Made by a program: the position numbers and the translations under genes. From NCBI GenBank assembly GCA_024638165.1, contig JAHEKV010000003.1, positions 1-64,000 on the forward strand: a stretch of 64,000 bases of DNA, read 5' to 3'. The notes beneath the pieces were generated by a model. That model worked only from the letters and a program-made list of their open reading frames with translations, did no database searches and had not been told where the DNA came from. Of the stretch, positions 50,394-59,314 are shown in pieces; within the stretch, counting starts at the first letter, position 1; each line of letters starts with the position of its first letter. The stretch is from Flavobacteriaceae bacterium (GTDB lineage: Bacteria > Bacteroidota > Bacteroidia > Flavobacteriales > Flavobacteriaceae).

Positions 50394-51035
50394 TTCAGCG
50401 ATAATCGTTTCACCTCCCTTGACTTTTTGGTCGAGGGACACATTTATTTTGGCGTCATTGGGTACGATCACGTCTATTCGTGAACCGAACTTGATAAAGC
50501 CTGCGTCTTCACCGGCTTTAACGGCATCTCCGACCTTAGCGTAATTAATAATTCTTCGTGCAAGCGCTCCTGCAATTTGTCGGTAAAGTATGGGCTCACC
50601 ACTCGGATGCTCAATTACCACTGTGGTTCTTTCATTGTGCGTGCTTGATTTTGGGTGCCAAGCTACTAGGTATTTTCCGTGATGGTATTGACTGTAGAGT
50701 ACCTTTCCATCGAATGGATATCTCGTCACGTGAACATTGAGTGGCGACATGAAAATTGAAATCAGTGTTCTTGGTTCTCCGAAATATTCATGATCGGTAA
50801 AAGGTTCAATTTTGACGACCGTACCATCAGAAGGTGCGATTATACCCTTTTCAGATTTGGGTGTGATTCGCTTAGGGTTGCGAAAAAACTGCAAGATGAT
50901 GATCCATAGTAATACACCAGCTATAATTGGTAAACTACCCAGAAATGTAGACTCGATACTCATACCAAGCCAGATGCATAAAACCAAAACTAGCGTAGCT
51001 AGTGCAATACTAGGGTAACCTTCTTTGTGAAACAT
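50382..51035 (-). CDS. psd: Phosphatidylserine decarboxylase
   Basis: Makes phosphatidylethanolamine from phosphatidylserine. The 217-residue short form has membrane helices at the N-terminus and the self-cleavage site FGSR in AGFIKFGSRIDV, where the Ser becomes the pyruvoyl group. Conserved IAPSDGTVVKI and IFMSPLNVHVTRYP are present. It follows cdsA by ten bases in the phospholipid unit. Confidence 0.94.
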   Translation of the reverse strand: MFHKEGYPSIALATLVLVLCIWLGMSIESTFLGSLPIIAGVLLWIIILQFFRNPKRITPKSEKGIIAPSDGTVVKIEPFTDHEYFGEPRTLISIFMSPLNVHVTRYPFDGKVLYSQYHHGKYLVAWHPKSSTHNERTTVVIEHPSGEPILYRQIAGALARRIINYAKVGDAVKAGEDAGFIKFGSRIDVIVPNDAKINVSLDQKVKGGETIIAELLE

Positions 51036-51045
51036 AGATGTTTAA

Positions 51046-51792
51046 TTAAAGGATTAAAAGTAGATAAATGACTGGAGATAGATAAATCAAACTATCGATA
51101 CGGTCTAAAATCCCTCCATGTCCGGGAATGACTCTTCCACTGTCTTTGACATGAGTTAGTCGTTTCATTTTAGAAGCTACTAAGTCTCCAAAGTTTGCTA
51201 GAAGACTTGTAGTGAGGCTCAGAATAAACCAGTGAGGAAGTGGGAGGTATTGATTCAAAAAATATCCGACAACAATGGTTGCTATTGTGCCTCCGATATA
51301 ACCCTCTAAGCTTTTGTTCGGTGAAATAGAACTGACCTTTGTTTTTCCAATTTTTGATCCGACCAAATAGGCCACAGAATCATTGGTCCATACCAATAAA
51401 AGAATACCTAAACACCACATGGTGTTGAGTTGGTAGATTAAGAAAAGATTGAATATTCCTAATACAGCATAGAGTGGAGAGAAGTATCGGTGAAAATAAT
51501 TGTTTTTGCACTTTTTAAGAAGCATGATGCTCATAAGAAGCGTAGCAATCACTCCGGCATAAACAAAAATGGTTTTAGACTCACTGGTATAAGCAAGTAA
51601 AAGAATCACCGAGGACCCCACAAAGACCAATTGCCTCGGAAGCCGAAACATCCCTCTTATTTCTAGGGCTGCACCGATACCTAGTAAGGCGCACCACATA
51701 AAAAACACCTCTTCTCTAGGAACATATATAGCGCCTAAGAACAACAGAATATACGCTAATCCACTAATAGATCGAAGTACGAGGGTGTTCAT
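51046..51792 (-). CDS. cdsA: Phosphatidate cytidylyltransferase
   Basis: Makes CDP-diacylglycerol, the precursor of all phospholipids. The 248-residue membrane protein has about eight hydrophobic segments and the CTP-transferase signature SKMKRLTHVKDSGRVIPGHG followed by GILDRID. SPNKSLEGYIGG is also conserved. The gene begins directly at the LUD gene stop (no spacer), in the rsfS-ftsH-LUD-cdsA-psd unit. Confidence 0.95.
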   Translation of the reverse strand: MNTLVLRSISGLAYILLFLGAIYVPREEVFFMWCALLGIGAALEIRGMFRLPRQLVFVGSSVILLLAYTSESKTIFVYAGVIATLLMSIMLLKKCKNNYFHRYFSPLYAVLGIFNLFLIYQLNTMWCLGILLLVWTNDSVAYLVGSKIGKTKVSSISPNKSLEGYIGGTIATIVVGYFLNQYLPLPHWFILSLTTSLLANFGDLVASKMKRLTHVKDSGRVIPGHGGILDRIDSLIYLSPVIYLLLIL

Positions 51793-52395
51793 TTAAAAGT
51801 CTTCTAAAAGCAGAAGATATAGGTTTTTGGTTTTGGTTCCATAATGCATGAAGTCATCTTTATTCTCTTGATTAACTTCATTATTTTTGAAGGAGGTGAT
51901 CTTAGTAGGTAAAGGACCCCCTAAATGACGTTGTTTGATGGATCGAAGCGCCTCTGAAATGGACGCTACCATTTGAGAAGTACGAGCAAAAACAATTAGA
52001 TTTTCGGGCAGTTCCTCGTTTTTTATACCTTTTAATTGCTTTGAACAAACGAGTACAGATCCTTGATTTGCGATTAGGTGTTCACATCTAGTAGTGAAAA
52101 TCGTTGGTTTACTGTACCTGTCGGTGAAATGAGCAATCGAAGCGTACCGATCGATAAGTTCTGCGTCAAGACATAGAATATCGTTCTCTTGCCAACTATT
52201 TTCTTCGATGATCTTATCGAAAAAACGATCTACTTCTTCTTGATTTTCACAGTATAAAAACTTTCCACCACTGCCAGTAAATTCTCTGAGAAAAAGCTCA
52301 TCGACTGGTAAAGATTCTGATTCACTCTCTTTGGGACCTGACGTATTCTCGTCAGATTCGATTTTCTTTCCAAAGATGCGATCAAAAAATCCCAT
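51793..52395 (-). CDS. LUD domain protein
   Basis: A 200-residue protein resembling the LUD (LutB/LutC-like) family. An acidic N-terminus (residues 14-30) follows a short [11 protein letters not shown]. Patterns VLVCSKQLKGIKNEELPENLIVF and SEALRSIKQRHLGGPLPTKI fit the LUD alpha/beta fold. No cysteine clusters are present, so it is not an iron-sulfur LutB. Role unknown. Its start shares a base with the ftsH stop. Confidence 0.8.
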   Translation of the reverse strand: MGFFDRIFGKKIESDENTSGPKESESESLPVDELFLREFTGSGGKFLYCENQEEVDRFFDKIIEENSWQENDILCLDAELIDRYASIAHFTDRYSKPTIFTTRCEHLIANQGSVLVCSKQLKGIKNEELPENLIVFARTSQMVASISEALRSIKQRHLGGPLPTKITSFKNNEVNQENKDDFMHYGTKTKNLYLLLLEDF

Positions 52396-54386
52396 TATGC
52401 GTCTAAGCCTTCTTCTTTATGTTCAGGTGTTACTTCTGTCTCTTCCTGAGATACTTCGGATTGCGTTTCTTTTTCGAACGGTCGTTTTCCGAAAATCTCC
52501 TCTAAGTCATCTTTAAAAATAACCTCTTTTTCTAACAATCGCTCGGCAAGCTTGGTGAGTTTATCCTTATTCTTTTTGAGAATAGTAATTGCGCGTTGAT
52601 ATTGACCTTCGATTAGATCAGAAATTTCTTTATCAATAGTTTGTGCAGTTACTTCACTATAAGGTTTTGTAAACCCATATTCACTTTGACCACTCGAATC
52701 GTAATAAGTAACGTTACCGATCTTATCGTTTAATCCATAGACCGTAACCATCGCACGCGCCTGTTTGGTTACTTTTTCTAAATCACTTAGTGCTCCTGTA
52801 GAAATAGTGTCGAAGATAATTTTCTCTGCAGCACGACCTCCCATAGTTGCACACATTTCGTCTAGCAACTGTTCAGGTCGAACAATCTGACGTTCTTCAG
52901 GTAAATACCAAGCTGCTCCTAATGATTGACCTCTGGGCACAATAGTAACTTTAACAAGGGGAGCGGCGTATTGTAGCATCCAGCTAACGGTCGCATGGCC
53001 TGCCTCATGAAATGCAATGGCTCGTTTTTCATCAGGAGTTATGATTTTACTGCGTTTCTCTAGTCCTCCTACAATTCGATCAACAGCATCTAAAAAGTCT
53101 TGCTTAGTAACTGATTTCTGCTCTTTACGTGCTGCAATTAATGCCGCCTCATTGCATACATTGGCGATATCAGCTCCTGAGAAACCTGGAGTTTGACGGG
53201 CTAGAAATTCTAGGTCTAGGGTTTCTGAAGTTTTGATTGGTTTTAGATGTACTTCGAAAATTTCCTTTCTTTCATTCAGATCGGGTAGGTCTACATAGAT
53301 CTGTCGATCAAAGCGTCCTGCTCTCATTAGCGCCTTGTCTAAAACATCTGCACGGTTTGTTGCTGCAAGTACAATAACATTGGTATTGGTACCAAAACCA
53401 TCCATTTCTGTTAATAGTTGGTTAAGGGTATTTTCACGCTCGTCATTAGAACCTGTCATGTTGTTTTTTCCTCTTGCTCGACCAATAGCATCAATCTCAT
53501 CGATGAAAATGATCGCAGGGGACTTGTCCTTAGCTTGTTTGAATAGGTCGCGAACTCGTGAGGCTCCAACACCTACAAACATTTCTACAAAGTCAGATCC
53601 TGAAAGGGAAAAGAAGGGTACTTTTGCCTCACCAGCAACGGCTTTAGCGAGTAACGTTTTACCCGTACCTGGAGGGCCTACTAGTAGTGCTCCTTTTGGT
53701 ATTTTACCGCCTAAAGAAGTATACTTCTCTGGGTTTTTTAAGAACTCGACAATTTCTTGAACTTCTTCTTTCGCACCCTCTAAACCAGCTACATCCTTGA
53801 ATGAAGTTCTAGTATCTGTTTTCTCATCAAAAAGCTTCGCTTTTGATTTTCCAATACTGAAAATTTGACCACCACCTGATGCTCCTGATCCACCTGACAT
53901 TCGTCGCATAAGGAATATCCAAACCCCGATAATAAGTACAAAAGGCAGAATTGAAATAAGGAGTTCTAACAGATAATTATTCTCCTTGTCATAGTCAATA
54001 ACCGTTGCCAGGTTGTTCTCTGACTTAATCGTCTTTATGGTGTTTTCGAAATTTTGTAAATCACCAAAGTCTAGAACATACTGTGCAGTTGGAGCAGCAG
54101 AAGGGAGTAGGCTCGGTTCAGCAACTTTTTTGTGCACCTCTTTTTGGAGGGCGTTATCGTTTAGATAAACCTTTGCTTGACGGGTATTGGTGATGATTAC
54201 GATCTTGTCTACATCACCCTCTCTAAGGTATTCTTCTAATTGAGAAGTGGTTGTTTTTTCTTGATTATCTAGGGCTAAACCACCAAATAGATTAAAGGCC
54301 ACGAACACTAGAATCGCGGCATAAAAAATCCAGCCGTATTTAGAAGGCTTTTTTTTGGTATTGTTATTCATAGGATTATTACTCAT
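52395..54386 (-). CDS. ftsH: ATP-dependent zinc metalloprotease FtsH
   Basis: Membrane-bound AAA+ protease for quality control of membrane and short-lived proteins. The 663-residue protein has two N-terminal membrane helices ([18 protein letters not shown] and [17 protein letters not shown]), Walker A GPPGTGKT, Walker [12 protein letters not shown], the second region of homology [20 protein letters not shown] and the zinc site HEAGH, followed by the C-terminal helices. The C-terminus is acidic. It is 15 bases downstream of rsfS. Confidence 0.97.
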   Translation of the reverse strand: MSNNPMNNNTKKKPSKYGWIFYAAILVFVAFNLFGGLALDNQEKTTTSQLEEYLREGDVDKIVIITNTRQAKVYLNDNALQKEVHKKVAEPSLLPSAAPTAQYVLDFGDLQNFENTIKTIKSENNLATVIDYDKENNYLLELLISILPFVLIIGVWIFLMRRMSGGSGASGGGQIFSIGKSKAKLFDEKTDTRTSFKDVAGLEGAKEEVQEIVEFLKNPEKYTSLGGKIPKGALLVGPPGTGKTLLAKAVAGEAKVPFFSLSGSDFVEMFVGVGASRVRDLFKQAKDKSPAIIFIDEIDAIGRARGKNNMTGSNDERENTLNQLLTEMDGFGTNTNVIVLAATNRADVLDKALMRAGRFDRQIYVDLPDLNERKEIFEVHLKPIKTSETLDLEFLARQTPGFSGADIANVCNEAALIAARKEQKSVTKQDFLDAVDRIVGGLEKRSKIITPDEKRAIAFHEAGHATVSWMLQYAAPLVKVTIVPRGQSLGAAWYLPEERQIVRPEQLLDEMCATMGGRAAEKIIFDTISTGALSDLEKVTKQARAMVTVYGLNDKIGNVTYYDSSGQSEYGFTKPYSEVTAQTIDKEISDLIEGQYQRAITILKKNKDKLTKLAERLLEKEVIFKDDLEEIFGKRPFEKETQSEVSQEETEVTPEHKEEGLDA

Positions 54387-54401
54387 AGCAAAAGGGAAAA
54401 A

Positions 54402-54776
54402 TTAAGAAAAGGAACGTTCGATGGTGGTTAGTTTCGCATCCCCCCAAAGTCCTTCGATATCATAGCGCTCTCTGATGGGTCTTTGAAAAACATGAACGAC
54501 CACATCGACATAATCGAGAAGTACCCATTCGCTGTTTTCGGTACCCTCCACTTTCCATGGTTTCGATTTAATCGATTTACTTACCTTCTTCTGAATAGAA
54601 GAGACGATTGCATTCACGTGCGTATTCGAAGTTCCGTTGCAAATCACAAAATAGTCACAAACTGTATTTTCGATTTCTCTTAAATCTAACAGGTTTATTT
54701 CAACGCCCTTAACATCTTCAATTCCGTCGATGATTAGCGCTATAAGTTCCTCAGTACTCGCTTGTGTTTTTTGCAT
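54402..54776 (-). CDS. rsfS: Ribosome silencing factor
   Basis: Binds L14 on the large subunit and blocks joining of subunits when nutrients are scarce. The 124-residue protein has the RsfS patterns IEDVKGVEINLLDLREIEN, DYFVICNGTSNTHVNAI and WVLLDYVDVVVHVFQ, ending in YDIEGLWGDA. It is the first gene of the unit leading to psd and has a promoter core 23 bases upstream. Confidence 0.96.
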   Translation of the reverse strand: MQKTQASTEELIALIIDGIEDVKGVEINLLDLREIENTVCDYFVICNGTSNTHVNAIVSSIQKKVSKSIKSKPWKVEGTENSEWVLLDYVDVVVHVFQRPIRERYDIEGLWGDAKLTTIERSFS

Positions 54777-54799
54777 TCAATCGGTTTAATTTTCGTGCA

Positions 54800-54807
54800 C
54801 AAAGTTA
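54800..54807 (-). promoter_or_regulatory. Promoter core (-7 box) for rsfS-ftsH unit
   Basis: The minus strand reads TAACTTTG, an exact TAnnTTTG match, 23 bases before the rsfS ATG. Confidence 0.5.
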
Positions 54808-54871
54808 ATTTATTTTAACTTGTCATGCCTTAGTTTTTCAGCTCTCCTCAGAATATTAAAGATAACTCTAA

Positions 54872-55591
54872 ATGAATATTATCAAAGTCGATGCCACGAA
54901 TTCTACCAGCACTTTAATTGCATCGCTTTTTCGATCGGGAGCTATCGAAATTCCTTCGGCATTATATGCCATCGATCAAACGGGCGGACGTGGTAGACTC
55001 GAGCGTCCCTGGAGCTCTGAGCCCGGTAAAAACCTGACTATAAGCTATGTTTTGCCTGATTTTGGTTCATCACCTAAATCAGTATTTCGAGCAATGAGGC
55101 AGATTACCTGGTCTGTACTAGAGATTTTAGAAGCTGCAGGAATTCCTGATTTATCGGTCAAGTGGCCAAACGACATTATGGCAGGTGATCGTAAGATTGC
55201 GGGAATTTTAATCGAAAGAAGTTTACGGCAAGGGAAATCCTCTTTTGTTATTGTTGGGATTGGGTTGAACGTGAATCAAGTCAGTTTTAAGGATGAATAT
55301 AAAGCTACTTCGATGTGTGAATTAACCCAAAAGGATTTTGAGATTGACCCATTAGCTTATGGGCTATCTGTTTCGATAGTCAATCATTTACTTCAAGGTC
55401 AAGAAATTACTATCGATCAGTTTCATAGTAAACTGTATGGAATAAACCAGATGCATCGATGGCAATTAGGAGATAAGGTTGTCGAAGCTACTTTGTTAGG
55501 GGTAACAGAAGATGGATCGGTCCTTTTGTGTTCGAGTGAGGGTAAACCTTTAAAATTTACCTCTGAAGCGATTCGTATGTTACGCGTTTAA
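54872..55591 (+). CDS. birA: Biotin-[acetyl-CoA carboxylase] ligase
   Basis: Attaches biotin to the biotin carboxyl carrier protein, which serves the acetyl-CoA carboxylase of accD. The 239-residue protein lacks the N-terminal helix-turn-helix, so it is a ligase without repressor function. Biotin/ATP-binding GGRGRLERPWSS and the core VKWPNDIMAGDRKIAGILIE are clear. It overlaps the end of the SRPBCC gene by four bases. Confidence 0.95.
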   Translation: MNIIKVDATNSTSTLIASLFRSGAIEIPSALYAIDQTGGRGRLERPWSSEPGKNLTISYVLPDFGSSPKSVFRAMRQITWSVLEILEAAGIPDLSVKWPNDIMAGDRKIAGILIERSLRQGKSSFVIVGIGLNVNQVSFKDEYKATSMCELTQKDFEIDPLAYGLSVSIVNHLLQGQEITIDQFHSKLYGINQMHRWQLGDKVVEATLLGVTEDGSVLLCSSEGKPLKFTSEAIRMLRV

Positions 55592-55986
55592 GCGTTGAAG
55601 TGTTGAGAGGCTTTTTCAGCTAGAGATTCTATAAAGTGCGTAAGAGGCGCCTTAATCATCATAGAGATCATCGCGTTAAATTCTCCCTGGAAATTTAATT
55701 GTAACGTACATCCCGTCTCGATGGCCTTCAAATTTGCCTGCAATGAAAATGGAAACTGTGGGTTGGTTGAACCAAGTGTAACTCGTTCTGATTCAATACG
55801 CTCAGTGATTTCTAAGACAATCTCAGGCATTCCTTTTAGAGCGAATGCAAAACGGTTTTCATCGATTACCTTGAATACTTTGTTGTTTTCTGGCATAATC
55901 GATTCGAAGTTCGAAACGTTCGATAGAAAGCTAAATACTTCCTGAGCTGATTTGTTAATGGTGTGAACCGGTGAATTTAATTCCAT
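55588..55986 (-). CDS. SRPBCC family protein
   Basis: A 132-residue helix-grip fold of the polyketide cyclase/START type, a hydrophobic-ligand binding domain. The start at MELNSPVHTINKSAQEVF leaves seven bases to the pyrE stop; a longer frame to 56025 would overlap pyrE. The sequence SFLSNVSNFESIMP and the C-terminal LTHFIESLAEKAS fit the fold. The ligand is unknown. It is second in a unit with pyrE. Confidence 0.83.
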   Translation of the reverse strand: MELNSPVHTINKSAQEVFSFLSNVSNFESIMPENNKVFKVIDENRFAFALKGMPEIVLEITERIESERVTLGSTNPQFPFSLQANLKAIETGCTLQLNFQGEFNAMISMMIKAPLTHFIESLAEKASQHFNA

Positions 55987-55993
55987 AATACGA

Positions 55994-56638
55994 TTAATTA
56001 GTTCCCCAGCCTTGTGGGTTTTCACTCCACTGGTCTAGAAGGTCTAGTTGTTCAATAGAAAATTTATTTGTGGTTTTTGCGTAAGCAACTAAATGCTTGT
56101 AGTCACTCAAGGTAAACACATCTAAATCACGCTCTTTAAATTGAGAAGTGGCGGATTCAAAATTATAGGTAAAGATGGCGGCCATTCCTTTGATGTTAAC
56201 CTCTGCGCCTTCTAAGGCATCTATAGCTTTAAGACTACTCTTTCCTGTTGAGATCAGGTCTTCGATAACCACGACATTTTGTCCTTTGTCAATCTTACCC
56301 TCAATTTGATTTTTTCTTCCATGACCTTTAGCTTCAGGTCGAATATAAACGAAAGGAAGACCCATCGCCTCAGCGACAAGGATACCTATACCTATTGCTC
56401 CAGTAGCAACTCCGGCGATTACTTCAGGTTTACCGTAACGTTCTTCTATTTTTCGAACAAATTCTTGTCGAAGATAGTTTCTAACCGCTGGATAAGACAA
56501 TGCGAGTCGATTGTCACAATAAATTGGAGATTGTATTCCCGAAGCCCACGTAAAAGGGGTTTCGGGATTCAATTGAATTGCCTTTATTTGTAGCAACAAT
56601 TCAGCTGTTTTATAAGCAGTTTCTTTGTCCAAAATCAT
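55994..56638 (-). CDS. pyrE: Orotate phosphoribosyltransferase
   Basis: Makes orotidine 5'-phosphate in pyrimidine synthesis. The start at MILDKETAYK gives 214 residues; the longer frame to 56734 overlaps the NUDIX gene and is not supported. The PRPP-binding motif VVVIEDLISTGKSS and PEAKGHGRKNQIEG are visible. Divergent from the NUDIX gene with only seven bases between the two ATGs. Confidence 0.95.
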   Translation of the reverse strand: MILDKETAYKTAELLLQIKAIQLNPETPFTWASGIQSPIYCDNRLALSYPAVRNYLRQEFVRKIEERYGKPEVIAGVATGAIGIGILVAEAMGLPFVYIRPEAKGHGRKNQIEGKIDKGQNVVVIEDLISTGKSSLKAIDALEGAEVNIKGMAAIFTYNFESATSQFKERDLDVFTLSDYKHLVAYAKTTNKFSIEQLDLLDQWSENPQGWGTN

Positions 56639-56645
56639 AGCGCGA

Positions 56646-57236
56646 ATGTACGAAGTTTTCGTCAATAATAGCCTTCTAATTCTTGAGTCTGACCGCTCAT
56701 TACCTCGTAAAAATCGAGTGCCAATCAGCACCAAGAAGGAGCTTAAAAAACTGCTTGAAGAGTTAGGGTCGAAGAAAAAATCAGTGACCTATTTCGTAGA
56801 AGTAGCTGACCCTAACCCCCTTAAGTTTTTGACTGGTGTAATTAAGGAAGTCGTTGCGGCAGGCGGACTTGTTAGAAATAGTAAAGGTCAAGTACTCTTT
56901 ATTTATCGAAACGATAAATGGGATTTGCCGAAGGGTAAGCGAGAATCTTCTGAGAGTTTAGAAGAGGCTGCCATACGCGAAGTCATGGAAGAAACGGGGA
57001 TAGATTCTCTAGATATTCAGTATAAACTCGGTAAGACGTACCATATTTTCAAAAGAAAGGGTGAGATGAGATTAAAAACGACCCACTGGTACGAAATGAC
57101 TTCTGATGATTTAGGACCGTTCACGCCTCAGTTAGAGGAGGGGATCACCGACGTGTTGTGGCTTAATCAAGAACAACAGGAAGTTGCACTTCGAAATTCA
57201 TACCGAAACATTAGACAGTTATTCGTTACAGATTAG
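56646..57236 (+). CDS. NUDIX hydrolase
   Basis: A 196-residue protein. The N-terminal 70 residues are a separate helix/strand region (VNNSLLILESDRSL) of unknown role; the C-terminal Nudix domain has the box GKRESSESLEEAAIREVMEE followed by TGI (Gx5Ex7REUxEExGU). The start ATG at 56646 was preferred over a TTG at 56625 that would overlap pyrE. The substrate is unknown. Its stop overlaps coaD by 18 bases on the other strand. Confidence 0.88.
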   Translation: MYEVFVNNSLLILESDRSLPRKNRVPISTKKELKKLLEELGSKKKSVTYFVEVADPNPLKFLTGVIKEVVAAGGLVRNSKGQVLFIYRNDKWDLPKGKRESSESLEEAAIREVMEETGIDSLDIQYKLGKTYHIFKRKGEMRLKTTHWYEMTSDDLGPFTPQLEEGITDVLWLNQEQQEVALRNSYRNIRQLFVTD

Positions 57237-57686
57237 GTCGTATGCTCCTTCTGGGACAAAGGCTTTTATATCCCCTTGATTTCGAAGTACATCACGCACT
57301 ATTGAAGAACTGATAAAATCCTTATTTGAGGCTGTTAACAGAAATACTGTTTCAATTTCAGTCAGGGTTCTATTGGTATGAGCAATCGCTTTTTCAAACT
57401 CGAAGTCGGCAGGGTTTCGAAGGCCTCTTAAGATAAAATCCGCATTAATTTGTTTGCAGTAATCTACGGTTAACCCTTGGTAGGTAGTTACCGTGATTTT
57501 TGGTTCGTCTTTAAAGGTAGCTCGAATAAAGGCAAGTCGCTCTTCTAGACTAAATTGATAACGCTTATCGGCATTGATTCCTACGGCTACTACGATTTCA
57601 TCAAATAGGTCTAGGCCTCGTCGAATGATATCCTCGTGACCGATCGTGATCGGGTCGAAAGAGCCTGGAAATACCGCTTTTTTCAT
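57219..57686 (-). CDS. coaD: Pantetheine-phosphate adenylyltransferase
   Basis: The fourth step of coenzyme A synthesis. The 155-residue protein has the nucleotidylyltransferase motif GSFDPITIGHEDII, RGLRNPADFEFE and the C-terminal ISSSIVRDV. Length is typical. It is downstream of ddl, 18 bases away. Confidence 0.97.
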   Translation of the reverse strand: MKKAVFPGSFDPITIGHEDIIRRGLDLFDEIVVAVGINADKRYQFSLEERLAFIRATFKDEPKITVTTYQGLTVDYCKQINADFILRGLRNPADFEFEKAIAHTNRTLTEIETVFLLTASNKDFISSSIVRDVLRNQGDIKAFVPEGAYDLICNE

Positions 57687-57704
57687 AGAGTCAAAGATAC
57701 AACT

Positions 57705-58676
57705 TTACAATGCGTCGTTAATCAAACGATCAAAAAGGCGAGCTTCTGAGATATCGGCACACCTTGCCTGTTGAGGCAGTATACTTTGCTCTGTAAGGCC
57801 CGGAGTAGTATTAACTTCAAGAAGATAGGGGATACCCTCCCTGATAATAAACTCGCTTCTCGTTGCACCTTTGAATCCGAGGTCTTGATAAATTTTTGAG
57901 GCATACTGAGTTAGTTGTTTCTCGAGAGATGGATCAATTGGAGCAGGAGTAATTTCTTCACTCTCTCCCAGATATTTTGCCTGGTAATCAAAGAATTCAT
58001 GTTCCGTTTTTATAAGAGTCATTGGTAAGACTTGCGGACCATTTTCTCCCGGTATTACCCCTACAGTAATCTCGATACCTTCGAGGTGTTCTTCGATAAT
58101 TAGCTCATCGTTCATCTCGAAAACATCTAAAATTGCCTGCTTTAGCTCTTCTTCTGTCTTGACCTTATATACTCCAAAGCTACTTCCTGAGCGATTCGCC
58201 TTAACAAAGCATGGAAACCCCATATGTTCTATTTCTTCGGAAGATAAGGTTTGACCTTTGTTCAGCGAGAGGTGTTTGGCTCTAGGAATACCTAAATCAC
58301 TAGTCACACTCAGCAGATCTCTTTTGTTAAAACTAAGGGCAGAGATATAGCTGTTTGACCCCGTGTATTTAATCCCTAAAAGATCAAAATAGGCCTGTAA
58401 AATTCCATCTTCACCTGGAGTTCCATGAATGGCGTTAAAAATGAGATCGAATGAAATCTTTTCTCCATGAAGGGTAACACTGAAATCAGCTCGATCTATG
58501 GCGACTCTATTTGAGTCAACTTCGCAAAACCAACCTTCTTTACTTATATCGATAGCATACACCTTGAAACGGGTAGCGTCTACATGGCGAATGACTTGTG
58601 CGCCACTCTTTAAGGAGATTTCTCTCTCCTGACTATATCCGCCCATGATAACTCCTAGATTCATTCGCTTTTCCAT
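57705..58676 (-). CDS. ddl: D-alanine-D-alanine ligase
   Basis: Makes the D-Ala-D-Ala dipeptide of peptidoglycan; the M15 peptidase at 26947 would act on the product in the wall. The 323-residue ATP-grasp protein has the N-terminal GVIMGGYSQEREISLKSG, ATP-binding residues FVKANRSGSSFGVYKVK, and the C-terminal LLEVNTTPGLTEQS. The start at M1 or M5 is uncertain. First gene of the pair with coaD. Confidence 0.95.
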   Translation of the reverse strand: MEKRMNLGVIMGGYSQEREISLKSGAQVIRHVDATRFKVYAIDISKEGWFCEVDSNRVAIDRADFSVTLHGEKISFDLIFNAIHGTPGEDGILQAYFDLLGIKYTGSNSYISALSFNKRDLLSVTSDLGIPRAKHLSLNKGQTLSSEEIEHMGFPCFVKANRSGSSFGVYKVKTEEELKQAILDVFEMNDELIIEEHLEGIEITVGVIPGENGPQVLPMTLIKTEHEFFDYQAKYLGESEEITPAPIDPSLEKQLTQYASKIYQDLGFKGATRSEFIIREGIPYLLEVNTTPGLTEQSILPQQARCADISEARLFDRLINDAL

Positions 58677-58723
58677 CGATTATTACTTACAGGTTTCAAA
58701 GTAACGAAAATCAGCCCTTTTTC

Positions 58724-58731
58724 TATCTTTG
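58724..58731 (+). promoter_or_regulatory. Promoter core (-7 box) for the PASTA-rluD-yaaA unit
   Basis: TATCTTTG, an exact TAnnTTTG match, 16 bases before the PASTA gene ATG. Confidence 0.55.
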
Positions 58732-58747
58732 CATTCGATTCTTCTTT

Positions 58748-59314
58748 ATGAAAAAGTTTTTATCCTTTTGGGTTTCCATTTCCTTTTTAAAGCAACTGAT
58801 TATTCTCGGGCTGGTTCTTGTAATCTTAATTCAAGGAGTAAGCTGGGGGCTAAAATCATACACTCAGTACGGCGATACTTATGTGGTTCCTGATTTGAGC
58901 GGTCTTAGCTTTGAGGAGGCCTCAGAGGCGTTAACCAATATTCAGCTCATTGGGGTAGCTAACGACACCCTTTCTTATAATCCCGAAATCATTCCTTATG
59001 GTGTGATCAGACAGTTGCCTATTGCAGGTAAAAATGTAAAGTCTGGAAGAAAAGTTTACCTCAGTCTTAACGATGCTGAATTTGCGAGAAGAGCACTTCC
59101 TGATGCGATTCAAATGACTAGACGTAATGCGCTTAGTCAATTGAGGTTGTTAGGTTTTACGGTTAGTGATTCGGTGGAATACATTGATGCTATTGGATTA
59201 GATATGGTTTATGGTATCAAAGTCGGCGACTCGTCGGTTGATGTAGGTAGTCAAATTTCTATTAAAGATACCCTGCTATTAGTCTTGGGTAACGGAAAGG
59301 ATAGTATCCAATGA
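58748..59314 (+). CDS. PASTA domain membrane protein
   Basis: A 188-residue protein with one N-terminal membrane helix (residues 15-35, ISFLKQLIILGLVLVILIQG) and two or three PASTA repeats facing the periplasm (VVPDLSGLSFEEASEAL, then PDAIQMTRRNALSQL). PASTA domains bind peptidoglycan or muropeptides in other proteins. There is no kinase domain. It overlaps rluD by four bases (ATGA), an arrangement I recall from flavobacteria. The function is unknown. Confidence 0.88.
   Translation: MKKFLSFWVSISFLKQLIILGLVLVILIQGVSWGLKSYTQYGDTYVVPDLSGLSFEEASEALTNIQLIGVANDTLSYNPEIIPYGVIRQLPIAGKNVKSGRKVYLSLNDAEFARRALPDAIQMTRRNALSQLRLLGFTVSDSVEYIDAIGLDMVYGIKVGDSSVDVGSQISIKDTLLLVLGNGKDSIQ

Noticed and set aside
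53335-53760. Plus-strand reading frame of 141 codons inside ftsH
   Set aside because: It lies opposite the conserved AAA+ core of FtsH and shows no family pattern; it is a shadow of that gene.
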